A stretch of DNA of 64,000 nt from PALSA-1353 sp050014015 (GTDB lineage Bacteria > Planctomycetota > Phycisphaerae > Tepidisphaerales > Tepidisphaeraceae): the NCBI GenBank assembly GCA_050014015.1, contig JBEKEC010000012.1, positions 1-64,000 of the forward strand. The letters run 5' to 3'. Positions 1-9,270 of the stretch are shown here, piece after piece (the stretch's first letter is position 1; each line of letters opens with the position of its first letter). The position numbers and the translations under genes are program-made. The notes under the pieces were generated by a model that saw nothing but the letters and a program-made list of their open reading frames with translations, made no database searches and was not told the DNA's origin.

Positions 1-29
1 ACATCCTGTGCTGCTGTGGTAATATCCAT

Positions 30-96
30 AAGCCCTTCCTTGGGTTAGACGGTTGAAAAATGGAACAACCATTCCAACCCCAAGGCGGGGCTTTTT
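30..96 (+). terminator. Imperfect hairpin followed by a T run
   Basis: A long interrupted stem pairs AAGCCC with GGGCTT, CCTTGGGTT with AACCCCAAGG (one bulge) and GGTTG with CAACC. TTT follows directly after the closing arm. This fits a rho-independent terminator of a gene lying off the left edge, though the stem is interrupted and the T run is short. Confidence 0.45.
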
Positions 97-125
97 CACC
101 TACAAACTTGGCTCAGACCCTGGGT

Positions 126-212
126 CCGATTGCCGATTGCCAATTGCCGATTGAAAGAAGGAACAATCGAGCAGTCCCCTCTTCCAATCGGCAATTGGCA
201 ATTGGCAATCGG
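126..212. repeat. Inverted repeat upstream of hflX
   Basis: Two 28-nt arms (126-153 and 185-212) are reverse complements with a single mismatch. Each is built of iterated ATTGCC/GATTGCC units. The element ends 23 nt before the hflX start and could form a stem in the hflX leader. It looks like a short palindromic intergenic repeat; no other copy was seen in this window. Confidence 0.7.
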
Positions 213-235
213 CAATAGGTCACTACAATGCCTCC

Positions 236-1570
236 GTGTCCGAACTGAAACGCACGGAACTTTCCGTTCGCCAGGAGCAGGCGATCCTGGTCGGGGTCAT
301 CCTGCCCAAATCCACCGCTGATCCGCGCGATCCCCTCGGCGAGCTTGCCTCTCTGGCCAAGACCGCCGGCGCCAGGGTCGTCGGAACCATCCTCCAACGC
401 CGCCAACGCGTCGATGCCGGAACTTATGTCGGCTCCGGCAAGGTCAAGGATATCGCCGCCCTGGCCATCAAGGAAAAGGCCGATGTCATCATCTTCGACA
501 ACGATCTTTCGCCGGGTCAGATCGGCGGGCTGGAAAAAATCATCAACGAAGAAGCCAACAGCCCGCCCATGGAGGGAATCAAGGTTCTCGACCGCTCGGA
601 ATTAATCCTCGACATTTTCGCCACCCGGGCCCAGACCCACGAAGCCAAGCTCCAAGTCGAACTGGCGCAGATGCAATACACCTATCCGCGCCTGACGCGC
701 ATGTGGGGACACCTGGAGCGCATCGCCGGCGGCGCGCCCGCCGGCATCGGCGCCCGCGGACCCGGCGAACAACAACTCGAAATCGACCGCCGGCTCGTCC
801 GCAAACGCATCAGCCGGCTCCAGGGCGAGATCGAAAAAATCCAGCAGCGCAAGACCCGCCTCGTCGCCGAACGCACCCGCCAGCATTTCACCATCTGCAT
901 CGTCGGCTACACCAACGCCGGCAAAAGCACCCTCTTCAACACCCTCACCGCCGCCGGCGCCTACGCCGATGACAAGCTCTTCGCCACTCTCGACACCAAG
1001 ACCCGCGCCTGGAAGCTGGACCGCGGATTGCAGGTCCTGCTCAGCGACACGGTTGGATTCGTCCGCGATCTGCCCCACAATCTCGTCGCCAGTTTCAGGG
1101 CCACCCTCGAAGAAGCCGTCCATGCCGATCTGCTCCTGCACGTCCTGGACGTCGGCCATCCCCACGCCCGCCAGCAGTTCGATTCCGTGCACATCGTCCT
1201 CGATGAAGTTGGCGTCAAGGGCAAGCCCGAATTGCTTCTGCTCAACAAGATCGACACCCCCGAGGGCGAAGAGAATTTCCCCGAATGGCGCACCCTGCAC
1301 CCCGATGCCATCCCCATCAGCGCCAAGACCGGCAAAGGGATCGACCGTCTTTACGCCGCCGCCGCCGCCAACGTCAACGCCCAGCAAGTCCAGGCCGTCC
1401 TCGAAGCCGATTCCTCCAACGGCAAGCTGCTGGCCTTCATCGAAACCCATTGCCAGGTTCGCGACCGCCAATACGCCGGCGATCGGATCATCATTCACGC
1501 CACGATGAGCAAGCGCACCTTCGCCGATCTGTCGCGGAATGAACAGGTCAAGGTGAAACCGACGGAATGA
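236..1570 (+). CDS. hflX: GTPase HflX
   Basis: Ribosome-associated GTPase of the Obg-HflX class, known in the family for binding and splitting stalled or heat-damaged 70S ribosomes. The N-terminal HflX domain includes the glycine-rich stretch GGAPAGIGARGPGE. A G domain follows with G1 GYTNAGKST near residue 224, G3 DTVGF near 271, G4 NKID near 337 and G5 SAK near 362. At 444 aa it has normal family length. The start is GTG at 236; the ATG eight bases upstream is out of frame. It appears monocistronic, and the leader carries a palindromic repeat. Identification is firm. Confidence 0.95.
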   Translation: MSELKRTELSVRQEQAILVGVILPKSTADPRDPLGELASLAKTAGARVVGTILQRRQRVDAGTYVGSGKVKDIAALAIKEKADVIIFDNDLSPGQIGGLEKIINEEANSPPMEGIKVLDRSELILDIFATRAQTHEAKLQVELAQMQYTYPRLTRMWGHLERIAGGAPAGIGARGPGEQQLEIDRRLVRKRISRLQGEIEKIQQRKTRLVAERTRQHFTICIVGYTNAGKSTLFNTLTAAGAYADDKLFATLDTKTRAWKLDRGLQVLLSDTVGFVRDLPHNLVASFRATLEEAVHADLLLHVLDVGHPHARQQFDSVHIVLDEVGVKGKPELLLLNKIDTPEGEENFPEWRTLHPDAIPISAKTGKGIDRLYAAAAANVNAQQVQAVLEADSSNGKLLAFIETHCQVRDRQYAGDRIIIHATMSKRTFADLSRNEQVKVKPTE

Positions 1571-1690
1571 GTGGCATGGGCATCTTGCCCATGTGGGCGA
1601 TTCGACGACCCAAATGCTCCGGCCCACAGAATGGAGTTAGCCGGACTTTCCCCAATTGGCCTATTCGTCTTAAGTCATTATCAATTCAAT

Positions 1691-1807
1691 GGAGGGGGTG
1701 AAACCGGGACGCGAGCGCTTTTGTAAGCGCTCAAGGGGGTGAAACCGGGAGGGGGTGAAACCGGGACGTGAGCGCTTTTGTAAGCGCTCACGTCCCGGTT
1801 CCACCCC
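1691..1807. repeat. Tandem repeat with a 24-bp-arm palindrome
   Basis: A unit containing GAAACCGGGACGYGAG followed by GCGCTTTTGTAAGCGC occurs at 1691-1734, is partly repeated at 1735-1750, and occurs again at 1752-1807. The last copy is a near-perfect hairpin: arms 1752-1775 and 1784-1807 match at 23 of 24 positions around an 8-nt loop TTTTGTAA. The same GAAACCGGGACGTGAG string reappears at about 15021, so this is a dispersed element. Confidence 0.8.
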
Positions 1808-2177
1808 ATATCTTGCTGAATTGACCACCCTGCGCGATCAACTCAAGGCCGGGCTTTCCGGCCGGACGCCGGAACCAGGCAGCGATTCGACGCCGAGCGT
1901 TCCCGAACTGGCCGACCACATCAAGGCGCTTCAGGCCGCACACAACATCGACCCCACGCCGCAGCGTGTTCGGCAGAAGCAGACCTCCGCTGAGGAACCC
2001 GTCACCGCCCGCATCCGCCGCCGCGCCGAGTCCATGCCCGCTTCCGATACCGCAGCCGATGCCGCAGTGTCCCTGGAACCGTTACAGGATTCGTCCGGCA
2101 ACCCGCCGCCGACCTTTCAGGAACGGCTGGCGATCGAACGGCAACGGCAACTTGAAGGGCCGTCGATTCCCAACTGA
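1755..2177 (+). pseudogene. 3' remnant of an unrecognised gene fused to a repeat
   Basis: An open frame of 140 codons starts (GTG) inside the palindromic repeat, so its first 17 or so residues are repeat translation. From about 1808 it reads like real protein: a charged, partly helical tail with SAEEPVTARIRRR, ending in TFQERLAIERQRQLEG. Codon use resembles neighbouring genes. The most economical reading is the surviving 3' end of a larger gene whose 5' part was replaced by the repeat. The parent family was not recognised; a small intact gene cannot be excluded. Confidence 0.4.
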
Positions 2178-2274
2178 ACGCGCGGCTTGCGTGTTCGGGT
2201 GAACTCGACATCACTACCAGAGGCTTCATCCCAGGCCGATAGAGAATCCCGGATAACTTGCGGGGTTTACAGCA

Positions 2275-3642
2275 TTAATGGCCGCCATGCTGGCGCAGTA
2301 AGTCCGCTACGTCCTTTTTGCCGCAATTCGACGCTGCATCCAAAGGCGTAAAGCCGCTGTCGCCCTTCGCATTGACATCCGCACCTTTGTCGAGCAGCAA
2401 TTCCGCCACATCTCTGTAGCCTTCGACCGCAGCCTCGTGTAAAGCCGTGTATCCATGATTGTCTCTGACATCGACGCCAGCTTTGCTTGCCAGCAGCAAT
2501 GCTACTACATCTTTGTGGCCCGACTCCACCGCCCTATACAAAGCCGTCTTTCCTTGATCGTTCCTGGCGTCGATATCAGCCCCGTTTGTCAGTAGCAATT
2601 GCATCAAGTCATCACGCTCCCAAACCGCCGCTGTATGTAAAGGCGTTTCTTGGGTGATGTCTCTTGCATTGACATCGGCCTTGTTCGTCAGAAGCAATTC
2701 CACCACCTCTTTATTGCCCCTCTGCGTCCCCACCGCCATGTCCAAGGCCGTCTTGCCATAGATGCCCTTGGCATTGATATCGGCCTTGTTTGCCAGTAGC
2801 AATGCTACGACCCTCTTGCAGCCATTTTGTGCCGCTACGTGTAACGGCATCGAGCCATCTTTGTCCTTGGCGCTGACATCAGCTCCACTTGCCAGAAGCA
2901 ATTGTGCAATGTTCTGGCTGTCGTCGTATGCCGCCACATGCAGAGGCGTCTCGCTCTTGTTGTTCCTGGCGTTGACATCGGCTCCGTTAGCGAGCAGCAA
3001 TTCAACCGCGCCCTTTTGCCCTGCCCTTATCGCCCAATACAACAACATCTCCCCGTCTTTGTCCTTGCTCATCAGAGAGGGATTCCCTTTAACGAGCGCC
3101 TTCACTTTCTCCGAGTCTGTTCCTGCCATCGTCACCAAGATGCGCTTAGCCTCGTCGCCCGGCGTTGAGATTCTTAAACTGGCGTCGGCTCCGGCAATTG
3201 CTACACCTCCAGTTATAAACACGTTTTCCGTTATCTGAATCCTGGTTTCGTCCGACATGGCCGCTATTAACGCAGGCGCCAGTTCGATGGGGAGATCATT
3301 TGGGGACATTTTCTCCAATTGCAAAATGGCCTTTGTCTTGTCAGCAACATCCTGCCCTTCAAGCATAGATTGCAACGCCTTGATTTGCCGGAGACGGTCC
3401 GTAGCCGCACTGTTTTCGGAGTCGCCCCCCTTCGCTCCTTCTCCGGTTCCCTGCCGCGTTACCACGTTGCTTCTGGTAATTAAAATTCCGACCACAACCA
3501 GCACAATGGCAATACCCGTAATGACCAGTAGTCGCTTCCTCTTTGGACGGGGTACTGGACTGTGCGGTTGAACTGCTACGGGTAACACGATTGGAATGGG
3601 TTCATCCATTCCGGGTACGCGGTCAGCTTCCGATTCCGCCAT
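2275..3642 (-). CDS. Membrane-anchored ankyrin-repeat protein
   Basis: A 455-aa protein with a short cytoplasmic N-terminus, one transmembrane helix (about residues 37-56, RLLVITGIAIVLVVVGILIT), a low-complexity linker, and about eight ankyrin repeats in the C-terminal half with the usual G-x-T-PLHxAA and LLLxxGADVNA consensus. Such proteins are protein-protein interaction scaffolds; the partner is unknown. The start at 3642 is chosen because AAGGAG lies six bases upstream, whereas the longer frame (to 3681) has no such site. A second membrane ankyrin protein occurs at 15066-16490 with a different membrane region. Confidence 0.85.
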   Translation of the reverse strand: MAESEADRVPGMDEPIPIVLPVAVQPHSPVPRPKRKRLLVITGIAIVLVVVGILITRSNVVTRQGTGEGAKGGDSENSAATDRLRQIKALQSMLEGQDVADKTKAILQLEKMSPNDLPIELAPALIAAMSDETRIQITENVFITGGVAIAGADASLRISTPGDEAKRILVTMAGTDSEKVKALVKGNPSLMSKDKDGEMLLYWAIRAGQKGAVELLLANGADVNARNNKSETPLHVAAYDDSQNIAQLLLASGADVSAKDKDGSMPLHVAAQNGCKRVVALLLANKADINAKGIYGKTALDMAVGTQRGNKEVVELLLTNKADVNARDITQETPLHTAAVWERDDLMQLLLTNGADIDARNDQGKTALYRAVESGHKDVVALLLASKAGVDVRDNHGYTALHEAAVEGYRDVAELLLDKGADVNAKGDSGFTPLDAASNCGKKDVADLLRQHGGH

Positions 3643-3916
3643 ATCAAACTCCTTGTGTGCTGAACTTATAAGAACCGACATTTGCCATACGACTTTTCAA
3701 CGACTACCGTTCTCAGCAGTTTCCACGACTTTACCTCGCCGTCACGTCTCGGCAAGAGCATGGGCACGTCTGGTGCCATCACCGGCCATCACCGCACCGC
3801 CTTCCGATTGGCGTTCGCGGGTACGAGCCGAGGGGCAAGCGCCCGTGAGAGCCCGGCTCGCCCAAATTATCAGGACGAACTAAAAGTGACGCGAACCATT
3901 AATCGCTAAACTACTA

Positions 3917-4051
3917 GTAACTGTTTACCGTTGACGTGAGGCCGCGTGCCGCTTTTCCGGGAATTTCGGGAAAGCCGCGAGTTGCTCCTCGGGATCAGCC
4001 GCGCGTTTGGCATTTGGTTTTCCGAGTGATTCTGCCACGGTAAACAGTTAC
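3917..4051. repeat. 15-bp perfect inverted repeat bounding a 105-bp spacer
   Basis: GTAACTGTTTACCGT at 3917-3931 is the exact reverse complement of ACGGTAAACAGTTAC at 4037-4051. The spacer has no open frame of note. The arrangement resembles the terminal inverted repeats of a very small non-autonomous element, but no target-site duplication was identified. Confidence 0.55.
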
Positions 4052-4337
4052 AACTACTACCGGCCCGGGACCCTATGATACTCGAAACCGTGCCGCTCAA
4101 GACCTCGCGTATGTTAACGCGCTCAACGAACGGACCGCAATAAATCTCCATCTAATCTCGTCGAGCCATGTAACGGAACGGCCTTGTATTGCCGTAAAAT
4201 CGGCGCTGGTCGGGATTCGCATGGGCAAAAACCGCGGATTTCGCGGATGGGCGCGGATAAGAGACGAATTCATCCGAGCTATCCACGTCGCAATCCATCA
4301 AAATCTTCGCACGCTGCGCAAATTTGCGGCTCGGATT

Positions 4338-4541
4338 ATTCACCGCGAAGTGCGCCAAGAGCGCGAAGAATCAACGCGGAGAAGAAGTTATGTCCAAGTG
4401 GGTTCAACTTGCTCTGTAGAAAGCATCCAAAAATGACTGTCCTTTTTCGCATCTGCTCGGCAAAACGAGCAGGCTTTCTACAGGGCAGGTTCAACTGACT
4501 TTCCTTCTTCCTTTGCGCTCTTCGCGCCCTTCGCGGTGAAT
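4338..4541. repeat. Roughly 200-bp nested palindromic element
   Basis: The outer arms 4338-4368 and 4511-4541 are 31 nt each and nearly complementary, carrying ATTCACCGCGAAG and CTTCGCGGTGAAT type ends. Inner arms 4402-4424 and 4473-4495 pair over 23 nt with a few mismatches. A small hairpin CTGCTCG/CGAGCAG sits between them. This nested symmetry is typical of MITE- or REP-like intergenic repeats. Confidence 0.6.
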
Positions 4542-4756
4542 CAGGCGGGCTAGCGAAGCGGGCGGAAAATCTGCTTTCCCGGCTCGCTGTTGCGCTTTGG
4601 GTTTCAACGAAATGTCTGCGTTTACGTCCCATTTTGGTAGCGGCTATGCTGCGCTGGGCAATCTGCGGTCGTATCTTCTCCGCGATCTCGGCGTTCTCCG
4701 CGGTTAAAAATTCATGTTCGAAACAAAAATATTGTTCGATTTGCGGAAAACCCGCC

Positions 4757-4982
4757 CTAAACTTTCACCTTCCGGCTATAGAGATAGAGAGCGGTGATTT
4801 TTCGTTGCCGATCCGGCCGTCATCCCGGCCCAACTCCAACCGCGCCAAAATGGCCGGGGGGTGCTTTTTCAACTATGGTCCCCCGTAGACGTAGACAAAA
4901 CCCCCCGCAGCGCTGTCGAAAATGGGGGTTTTGTCGACACCACCCCAAGGCCGATTCTGCAACAGTAGTTTTATGATGACCG
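4757..4982 (-). repeat. Dispersed repeat, copy A (minus orientation)
   Basis: The reverse complement of this stretch aligns along its whole length with 39177-39412, judged by eye at roughly three-quarters identity. Its core is a hairpin with perfect 12-bp arms, GACAAAACCCCC (4894-4905) and GGGGGTTTTGTC (4924-4935). A third, shorter copy lies at 38953-39063. No coding potential is shared between copies. Confidence 0.7.
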
Positions 4983-5061
4983 ATCGCCCGGCAAATTCAC
5001 AGTCGTCGCCAATGATGCGGATTGCCCTCCCGCTCCCCAGTTCTACTCTCACGCGCAGAGA

Positions 5062-5093
5062 GGGGGGTGGGGGGGTAATGGGACATATCGGGG
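5062..5093 (+). other. G-quadruplex-capable G-run cluster
   Basis: Four guanine tracts occur within 32 bases in the pattern G6-T-G7-TAAT-G3-ACATATC-G4, about 270 bp upstream of clpB. The spacing suits an intramolecular G-quadruplex on the plus strand. Any role in clpB expression is speculative. Confidence 0.4.
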
Positions 5094-5364
5094 ACGAGCG
5101 AGACATTTTTAGACGTAAAATTAGAAAAATAGTCCCATTTTTGCGACACATGGAAATGGTAAGAGGGATTTATTGCGGGTTCCGGTTTGAATGCATGCTG
5201 CCCCCCGAAGCCCCGCATGTACATGCGGGGCTCCGAAAGCTGCCAAATTTGCAGTTCGGCCTCTCTTCGATCCGGAGGTGTTCTTCGTAACTATTGTCCG
5301 CTCAATATGATGTGAATCGCGTCCCTACTGGCCTTCCGTTTGCTCAAGTTGGGTCGGAGATACC

Positions 5365-7986
5365 ATGCGATTCGATAAGCTGACCATCAAGGCCCAGGAA
5401 GCGATCGGGCGCGCCCAGCAGAGCGCGCAGGAATCGAACCATGCGGAGATCACGCCGCTGCATCTGCTGGGGGCGCTGCTGGAGGAGAGCGATGGGGTTT
5501 TCAATCCGCTGTTGCAGAAGCTGGGTGCGGAGCCGGAGCGGCTTCGCCGGATCGTCGGCGAGGAACTGGATCGGTTGCCGAAGGCCACAGGGACTCAGAC
5601 CGGGCCGAGCCGGGCGATGAACGACGTTTTCAATCAGGCCCAGAAGGAAGCGGATCGGCTGAAGGACGAATACGTTTCCACAGAGCATTTGCTGTTGGCG
5701 TTGGCGCAGGTGAAGAGCGAGGCGAAGGAAATTCTATCGGTCGGGGGCGTGAACCATGATGCGATACTGTCGGCATTGAAGGAAATCCGCGGCGGGCAGC
5801 GCGTGACGGATCAGAACCCCGAGGACAAATATCAGGCCCTGCAGCGGTACGGCCGCGATCTGATCGAGATGGCGCGGCAGGGGAAGATCGATCCGGTGAT
5901 CGGGCGGGACGAGGAAATCCGGCGGACGATGCAGGTGCTGTCGCGGCGGACGAAAAATAATCCCGTGCTCATCGGCGAGCCGGGCGTGGGCAAGACGGCC
6001 ATCGTCGAAGGGCTGGCGATTCGGATGCTCAACGGCGACGTGCCCAGCGTTTTACAGAACAAGCGGATCATCGCGCTGGACATGGGGGCGTTGATCGCGG
6101 GGGCGAAATATCGGGGCGAATTCGAGGACCGGCTCAAGGCGGTGATCAAGGAAGTGACGGGCAGCGACGGGCAGATCATCCTGTTCATCGACGAGTTGCA
6201 CACGGTGGTGGGTGCGGGGAGAGCGGAGGGGTCGATGGATGCCGGCAACCTGCTGAAGCCGGCGCTGGCCCGGGGCGAACTGCGAACCATCGGGGCGACC
6301 ACGCTGGACGAATATCGCAAGCACGTCGAGAAAGACGCGGCGCTGGAGCGGCGCTTCCAGCCGATCGTGGTTTCGCAACCGAGCGTGGAGGACACGATCG
6401 CGATCCTTCGAGGTCTGAAACAGCGATATGAGACGCATCACGGCGTGCGGATCACGGACAACGCGATAGTTTCGGCGGCGGTTTTGTCGGATCGGTACAT
6501 CACCGACCGGTTCCTGCCTGACAAGGCGATCGACCTGATCGACGAAGCGGCGAGCCGGCTGCGGATTGAAAACGATTCGATGCCGGCGGAGCTGGACGAA
6601 ATCCGGCGGCGGATCATGCAGCTTCAGATCGAGCTGGAAGCGCTTCGGCGGGAGAAGGACCCGGCCTCGCAACAGCAGCGGGCCAAGGCGGAAAAGGAAC
6701 TGTCTGGTTTGCAGGAGGAGAACACCAAGCTGACCGCGCGCTGGGAGAACGAAGTGGGGGCGATGCGGGCGATCAAAAAGCTCCAGGAACAGTTGGATAA
6801 CAAGCAGGTCGAGCTGGAACAGGCGCAGCGCCAGGGAAATTTGGAGGTGGCGGCGCGGATTCAATACGGCGAGATGCGGGAACTGAATCGGCAAACCGAA
6901 CAGGCCAATCAGCGCCTGCGGGATTTGCAGAAGTCGGGCCAGGCGATGGTGAAGGATGAAGTGACGGCCGAGGAGATCGCGGAGGTGGTGAGCCGGTGGA
7001 CGGGCGTGCCAGTGAGCCGGATGCTCGAGGGCGAGCGGGACAAGCTGATGAAGATGGAAGAGCGTCTGGCGAAGCGCGTGATCGGGCAGGAGGAAGCGGT
7101 GCAGGCGGTGTCGAACGCGGTGCGGCGGAATCGCGCGGGGTTGGGCGATCCGCATCGGCCGATCGGAAGCTTCCTTTTCCTCGGTCCGACGGGCGTGGGC
7201 AAGACGGAACTTTGCAAAGCATTGGCGGAATTCCTGTTCGACGACGAGAACGCGATGGTGCGGATCGACATGAGCGAGTTCATGGAGCAGCATTCAGTGG
7301 CGCGGTTGATCGGCGCGCCGCCGGGTTACGTCGGTTACGAGGAAGGCGGGCGGCTGACGGAGGCGGTGCGGCGGCGGCCGTATTCGGTCGTGCTGTTCGA
7401 CGAAATCGAAAAGGCGCATCGGGACGTGTTCAACGTTCTGCTCCAGGTCCTGGACGACGGCCGGCTCACGGATGGGCAGGGCCGAACCGTTAATTTCAAG
7501 AACACGGTGATCGTCATGACCAGCAACCTTGGCAGCACGGAAATCCAAAAGCTGGCCGAAAAGCAGGCCGAACCGTGGGAACTCGAGGCGGCGGTCAAAT
7601 CGCTGCTGAAGGATCATTTCCGTCCGGAATTCCTCAACCGGATCGACGAGACAATACTGTTCCATTCGCTGTCGAAAGACCAGATCGGGCGGATCGTGGA
7701 CGTTCAGCTCGACCATCTGCGCAAGCGGCTGGGCGATCGGCACCTGAAATTGTCGGTGACTCCGGCGGCGGTGAAGCTGCTGGTGGAAGAGGGATACGAC
7801 CCGGCCTACGGCGCGCGGCCACTGAAGCGCGTGATTCAACAGCGGATCGAGAACCCCATCGCCAGCAGGATTCTCGCCGGCGAATTTCCCGAAGGCGACA
7901 CGATCGCGATTGATCTCGATCGCGCCAAGCACGCCTTCAAGTTCGCCCGCCTCACGCCGGGTGTGCAAGACGAATCGGCCAGTTAG
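5365..7986 (+). CDS. clpB: ATP-dependent disaggregase ClpB
   Basis: Hsp100 chaperone that extracts polypeptides from aggregates together with the DnaK system in the cytoplasm. All parts are visible: N-domain (1-145), first AAA+ module with Walker A GEPGVGKT at 204-211, the coiled-coil middle domain (about 400-530) that separates ClpB from ClpA/ClpC, and second AAA+ module with Walker A GPTGVGKT near 607. At 873 aa it is full length. The start ATG has GGAG six bases upstream. No HrcA operator (CIRCE) was recognised in the 5' region. It appears monocistronic. Firm identification. Confidence 0.97.
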   Translation: MRFDKLTIKAQEAIGRAQQSAQESNHAEITPLHLLGALLEESDGVFNPLLQKLGAEPERLRRIVGEELDRLPKATGTQTGPSRAMNDVFNQAQKEADRLKDEYVSTEHLLLALAQVKSEAKEILSVGGVNHDAILSALKEIRGGQRVTDQNPEDKYQALQRYGRDLIEMARQGKIDPVIGRDEEIRRTMQVLSRRTKNNPVLIGEPGVGKTAIVEGLAIRMLNGDVPSVLQNKRIIALDMGALIAGAKYRGEFEDRLKAVIKEVTGSDGQIILFIDELHTVVGAGRAEGSMDAGNLLKPALARGELRTIGATTLDEYRKHVEKDAALERRFQPIVVSQPSVEDTIAILRGLKQRYETHHGVRITDNAIVSAAVLSDRYITDRFLPDKAIDLIDEAASRLRIENDSMPAELDEIRRRIMQLQIELEALRREKDPASQQQRAKAEKELSGLQEENTKLTARWENEVGAMRAIKKLQEQLDNKQVELEQAQRQGNLEVAARIQYGEMRELNRQTEQANQRLRDLQKSGQAMVKDEVTAEEIAEVVSRWTGVPVSRMLEGERDKLMKMEERLAKRVIGQEEAVQAVSNAVRRNRAGLGDPHRPIGSFLFLGPTGVGKTELCKALAEFLFDDENAMVRIDMSEFMEQHSVARLIGAPPGYVGYEEGGRLTEAVRRRPYSVVLFDEIEKAHRDVFNVLLQVLDDGRLTDGQGRTVNFKNTVIVMTSNLGSTEIQKLAEKQAEPWELEAAVKSLLKDHFRPEFLNRIDETILFHSLSKDQIGRIVDVQLDHLRKRLGDRHLKLSVTPAAVKLLVEEGYDPAYGARPLKRVIQQRIENPIASRILAGEFPEGDTIAIDLDRAKHAFKFARLTPGVQDESAS

Positions 7987-8515
7987 CCCAATTCCAATTG
8001 CCCCGGCAACCCGTAGTGCCGCGCGCTGATATTTTCGGCTTGCCCCTCCCAGCCGCCTATATCGCACAAATGAGTCAACCCCCCAAAATACCAAAGGAAA
8101 CTCAAAATAGGATGTAATTTCATATATATTTGACTTCGGTTCCCCAATCGGGCGACATCTTACCCGACTTGCGACAAGTTATATCAAAAATGCGACAAGA
8201 ACGATTGGCTCGCCACCCTTCGGTTGAGACCCAATTCTCGATGGCACCGTGAGTGAAAAACAAGCTAAATCCATGGCGGAAGCCGGCTTGTGAATCTCCT
8301 GAAAAATCATGTCAAATGCCGGATTCCTAATGTTTCGTTAGCCATCCCCTCTCCACGGGTGAATAGTGAGCTTTTTTTATCGATGGTCGAAGATTTGCCG
8401 ATTTTTTCCTTGCCTCAGCCCAATGTTTCCGTAAGCTATCGTTTTGTCCTACGGAGTGAAAAGAGCGTTGAATTGAGCATTCGCTGGAAGTTCAACGGGA
8501 GTGCGGAGGATAAAA
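7987..8515. other. Intergenic region between clpB and the PEP-CTERM genes
   Basis: About 530 bp that is more AT-rich than its surroundings, for example 8100-8150. A 78-codon frame within it (8290-8526) lacks a ribosome binding site and runs into the start of the next gene, so it is not called. The stretch probably contains the promoter of the PEP-CTERM pair; no clear -35/-10 pair was fixed. Confidence 0.5.
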
Positions 8516-9211
8516 ATGTGCGATGACCACAGTCGGAAATTCTTGGGGACCGGTTTCGCTTTCGCGGCATCGGCCGTCGCTTTCGCAGCGATGATCGGTG
8601 TGGCCAGTAGCGCTAGCGCAGCGCTGCTCCTTCCAGGCAATATTGGTCCAACTGCGGTAACGCCGACGCAGCTCGCTTCCCTTCCGGCTGGTGACACGCC
8701 CGTCCCCCTGGGCACTCAATCCAATGCGTTCACCGGAGCTCCTTTGGGCCACTTCTCGGGTACCCTGACCAGTACGGTCTACAGCGACCCGAACACGGGA
8801 GCATATGATTTTGTCTATGTGGTCACGAGCGACGACACCAGCACGGACGGCATCGAAAGACTTACCCTCAGCAGCTTCGGCAGCGCCCTGACCACGACTG
8901 ACGCCGATTACTACAATGTCGCCCTCACCGACGTGGATCCGACGACCGCGGATCGGAGTACGAACGGTCACGTCGTTGGATTTAGCTTTAGCACCATCGA
9001 AATTGGACCGGGACAAACTACCGCCCAGCTCATCGTCGAAACCAGTGCGCATAACTTCAGCACGGGCAGCGGCGCTGTCATTGACGGTGCCGTCGGCAAC
9101 GCACAGGTGAACGTGCCCGCCATTGGTATGTTGACCGTTCCTGAGCCGACGACGCTGGCGGCCCTTACTCTTGTTGGCGGGTTGCTCCTCGGGCGCAGGC
9201 GCCGGCAATGA
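8516..9211 (+). CDS. PEP-CTERM sorting-domain protein
   Basis: A 231-aa exported protein. An N-terminal signal peptide (to about SASA) is followed by a Thr/Ser/Asp-rich extracellular part. The C-terminus is a textbook PEP-CTERM tail: VPEP, a hydrophobic helix, then GRRRRQ. Such tails are processed by exosortase (EpsH/XrtA family), usually in organisms making extracellular polysaccharide. GGAGGA lies seven bases before the ATG at 8516, which decides against the GTG at 8501. It is paralogous to the next gene: both contain a G(T/S)LTS-VY segment and a DGTSTD/DDTSTD segment. Its own function is unknown. Confidence 0.85.
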   Translation: MCDDHSRKFLGTGFAFAASAVAFAAMIGVASSASAALLLPGNIGPTAVTPTQLASLPAGDTPVPLGTQSNAFTGAPLGHFSGTLTSTVYSDPNTGAYDFVYVVTSDDTSTDGIERLTLSSFGSALTTTDADYYNVALTDVDPTTADRSTNGHVVGFSFSTIEIGPGQTTAQLIVETSAHNFSTGSGAVIDGAVGNAQVNVPAIGMLTVPEPTTLAALTLVGGLLLGRRRRQ

Positions 9212-9270
9212 TTGGGATTTGGGTTGGGTTTTGGTCTTTATAGCGGATATCTAGGGATCGGAGAAATGCC

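Larger units (their letters stand above)
3643..5364. other. Gene-free, repeat-rich intergenic region
   Basis: About 1.7 kb between the ankyrin gene and clpB. No frame here has a ribosome binding site together with protein-like composition. It holds several inverted repeats, a copy of a dispersed repeat shared with 38.9-39.4 kb, and a G-run cluster, each listed separately. Around 4221-4290 there are also short iterations of CGCGGAT-type sequence that recur near 39064-39150. Confidence 0.7.

Noticed and set aside
602..1627. Long minus-strand open frame opposite hflX (341 codons)
   Set aside because: It is a shadow of the GC-rich hflX reading frame; composition is low-complexity Gly/Asp/Val and it has no ribosome binding site.
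1691..1807. Possible CRISPR array
   Set aside because: Only two to three repeat units, without uniform spacers; the unit is a palindromic intergenic repeat. No CRISPR array or cas gene was seen anywhere in the window.
8290..8526. 78-codon frame before the first PEP-CTERM gene
   Set aside because: No ribosome binding site, no protein-like pattern, and it overlaps the well-supported start at 8516.
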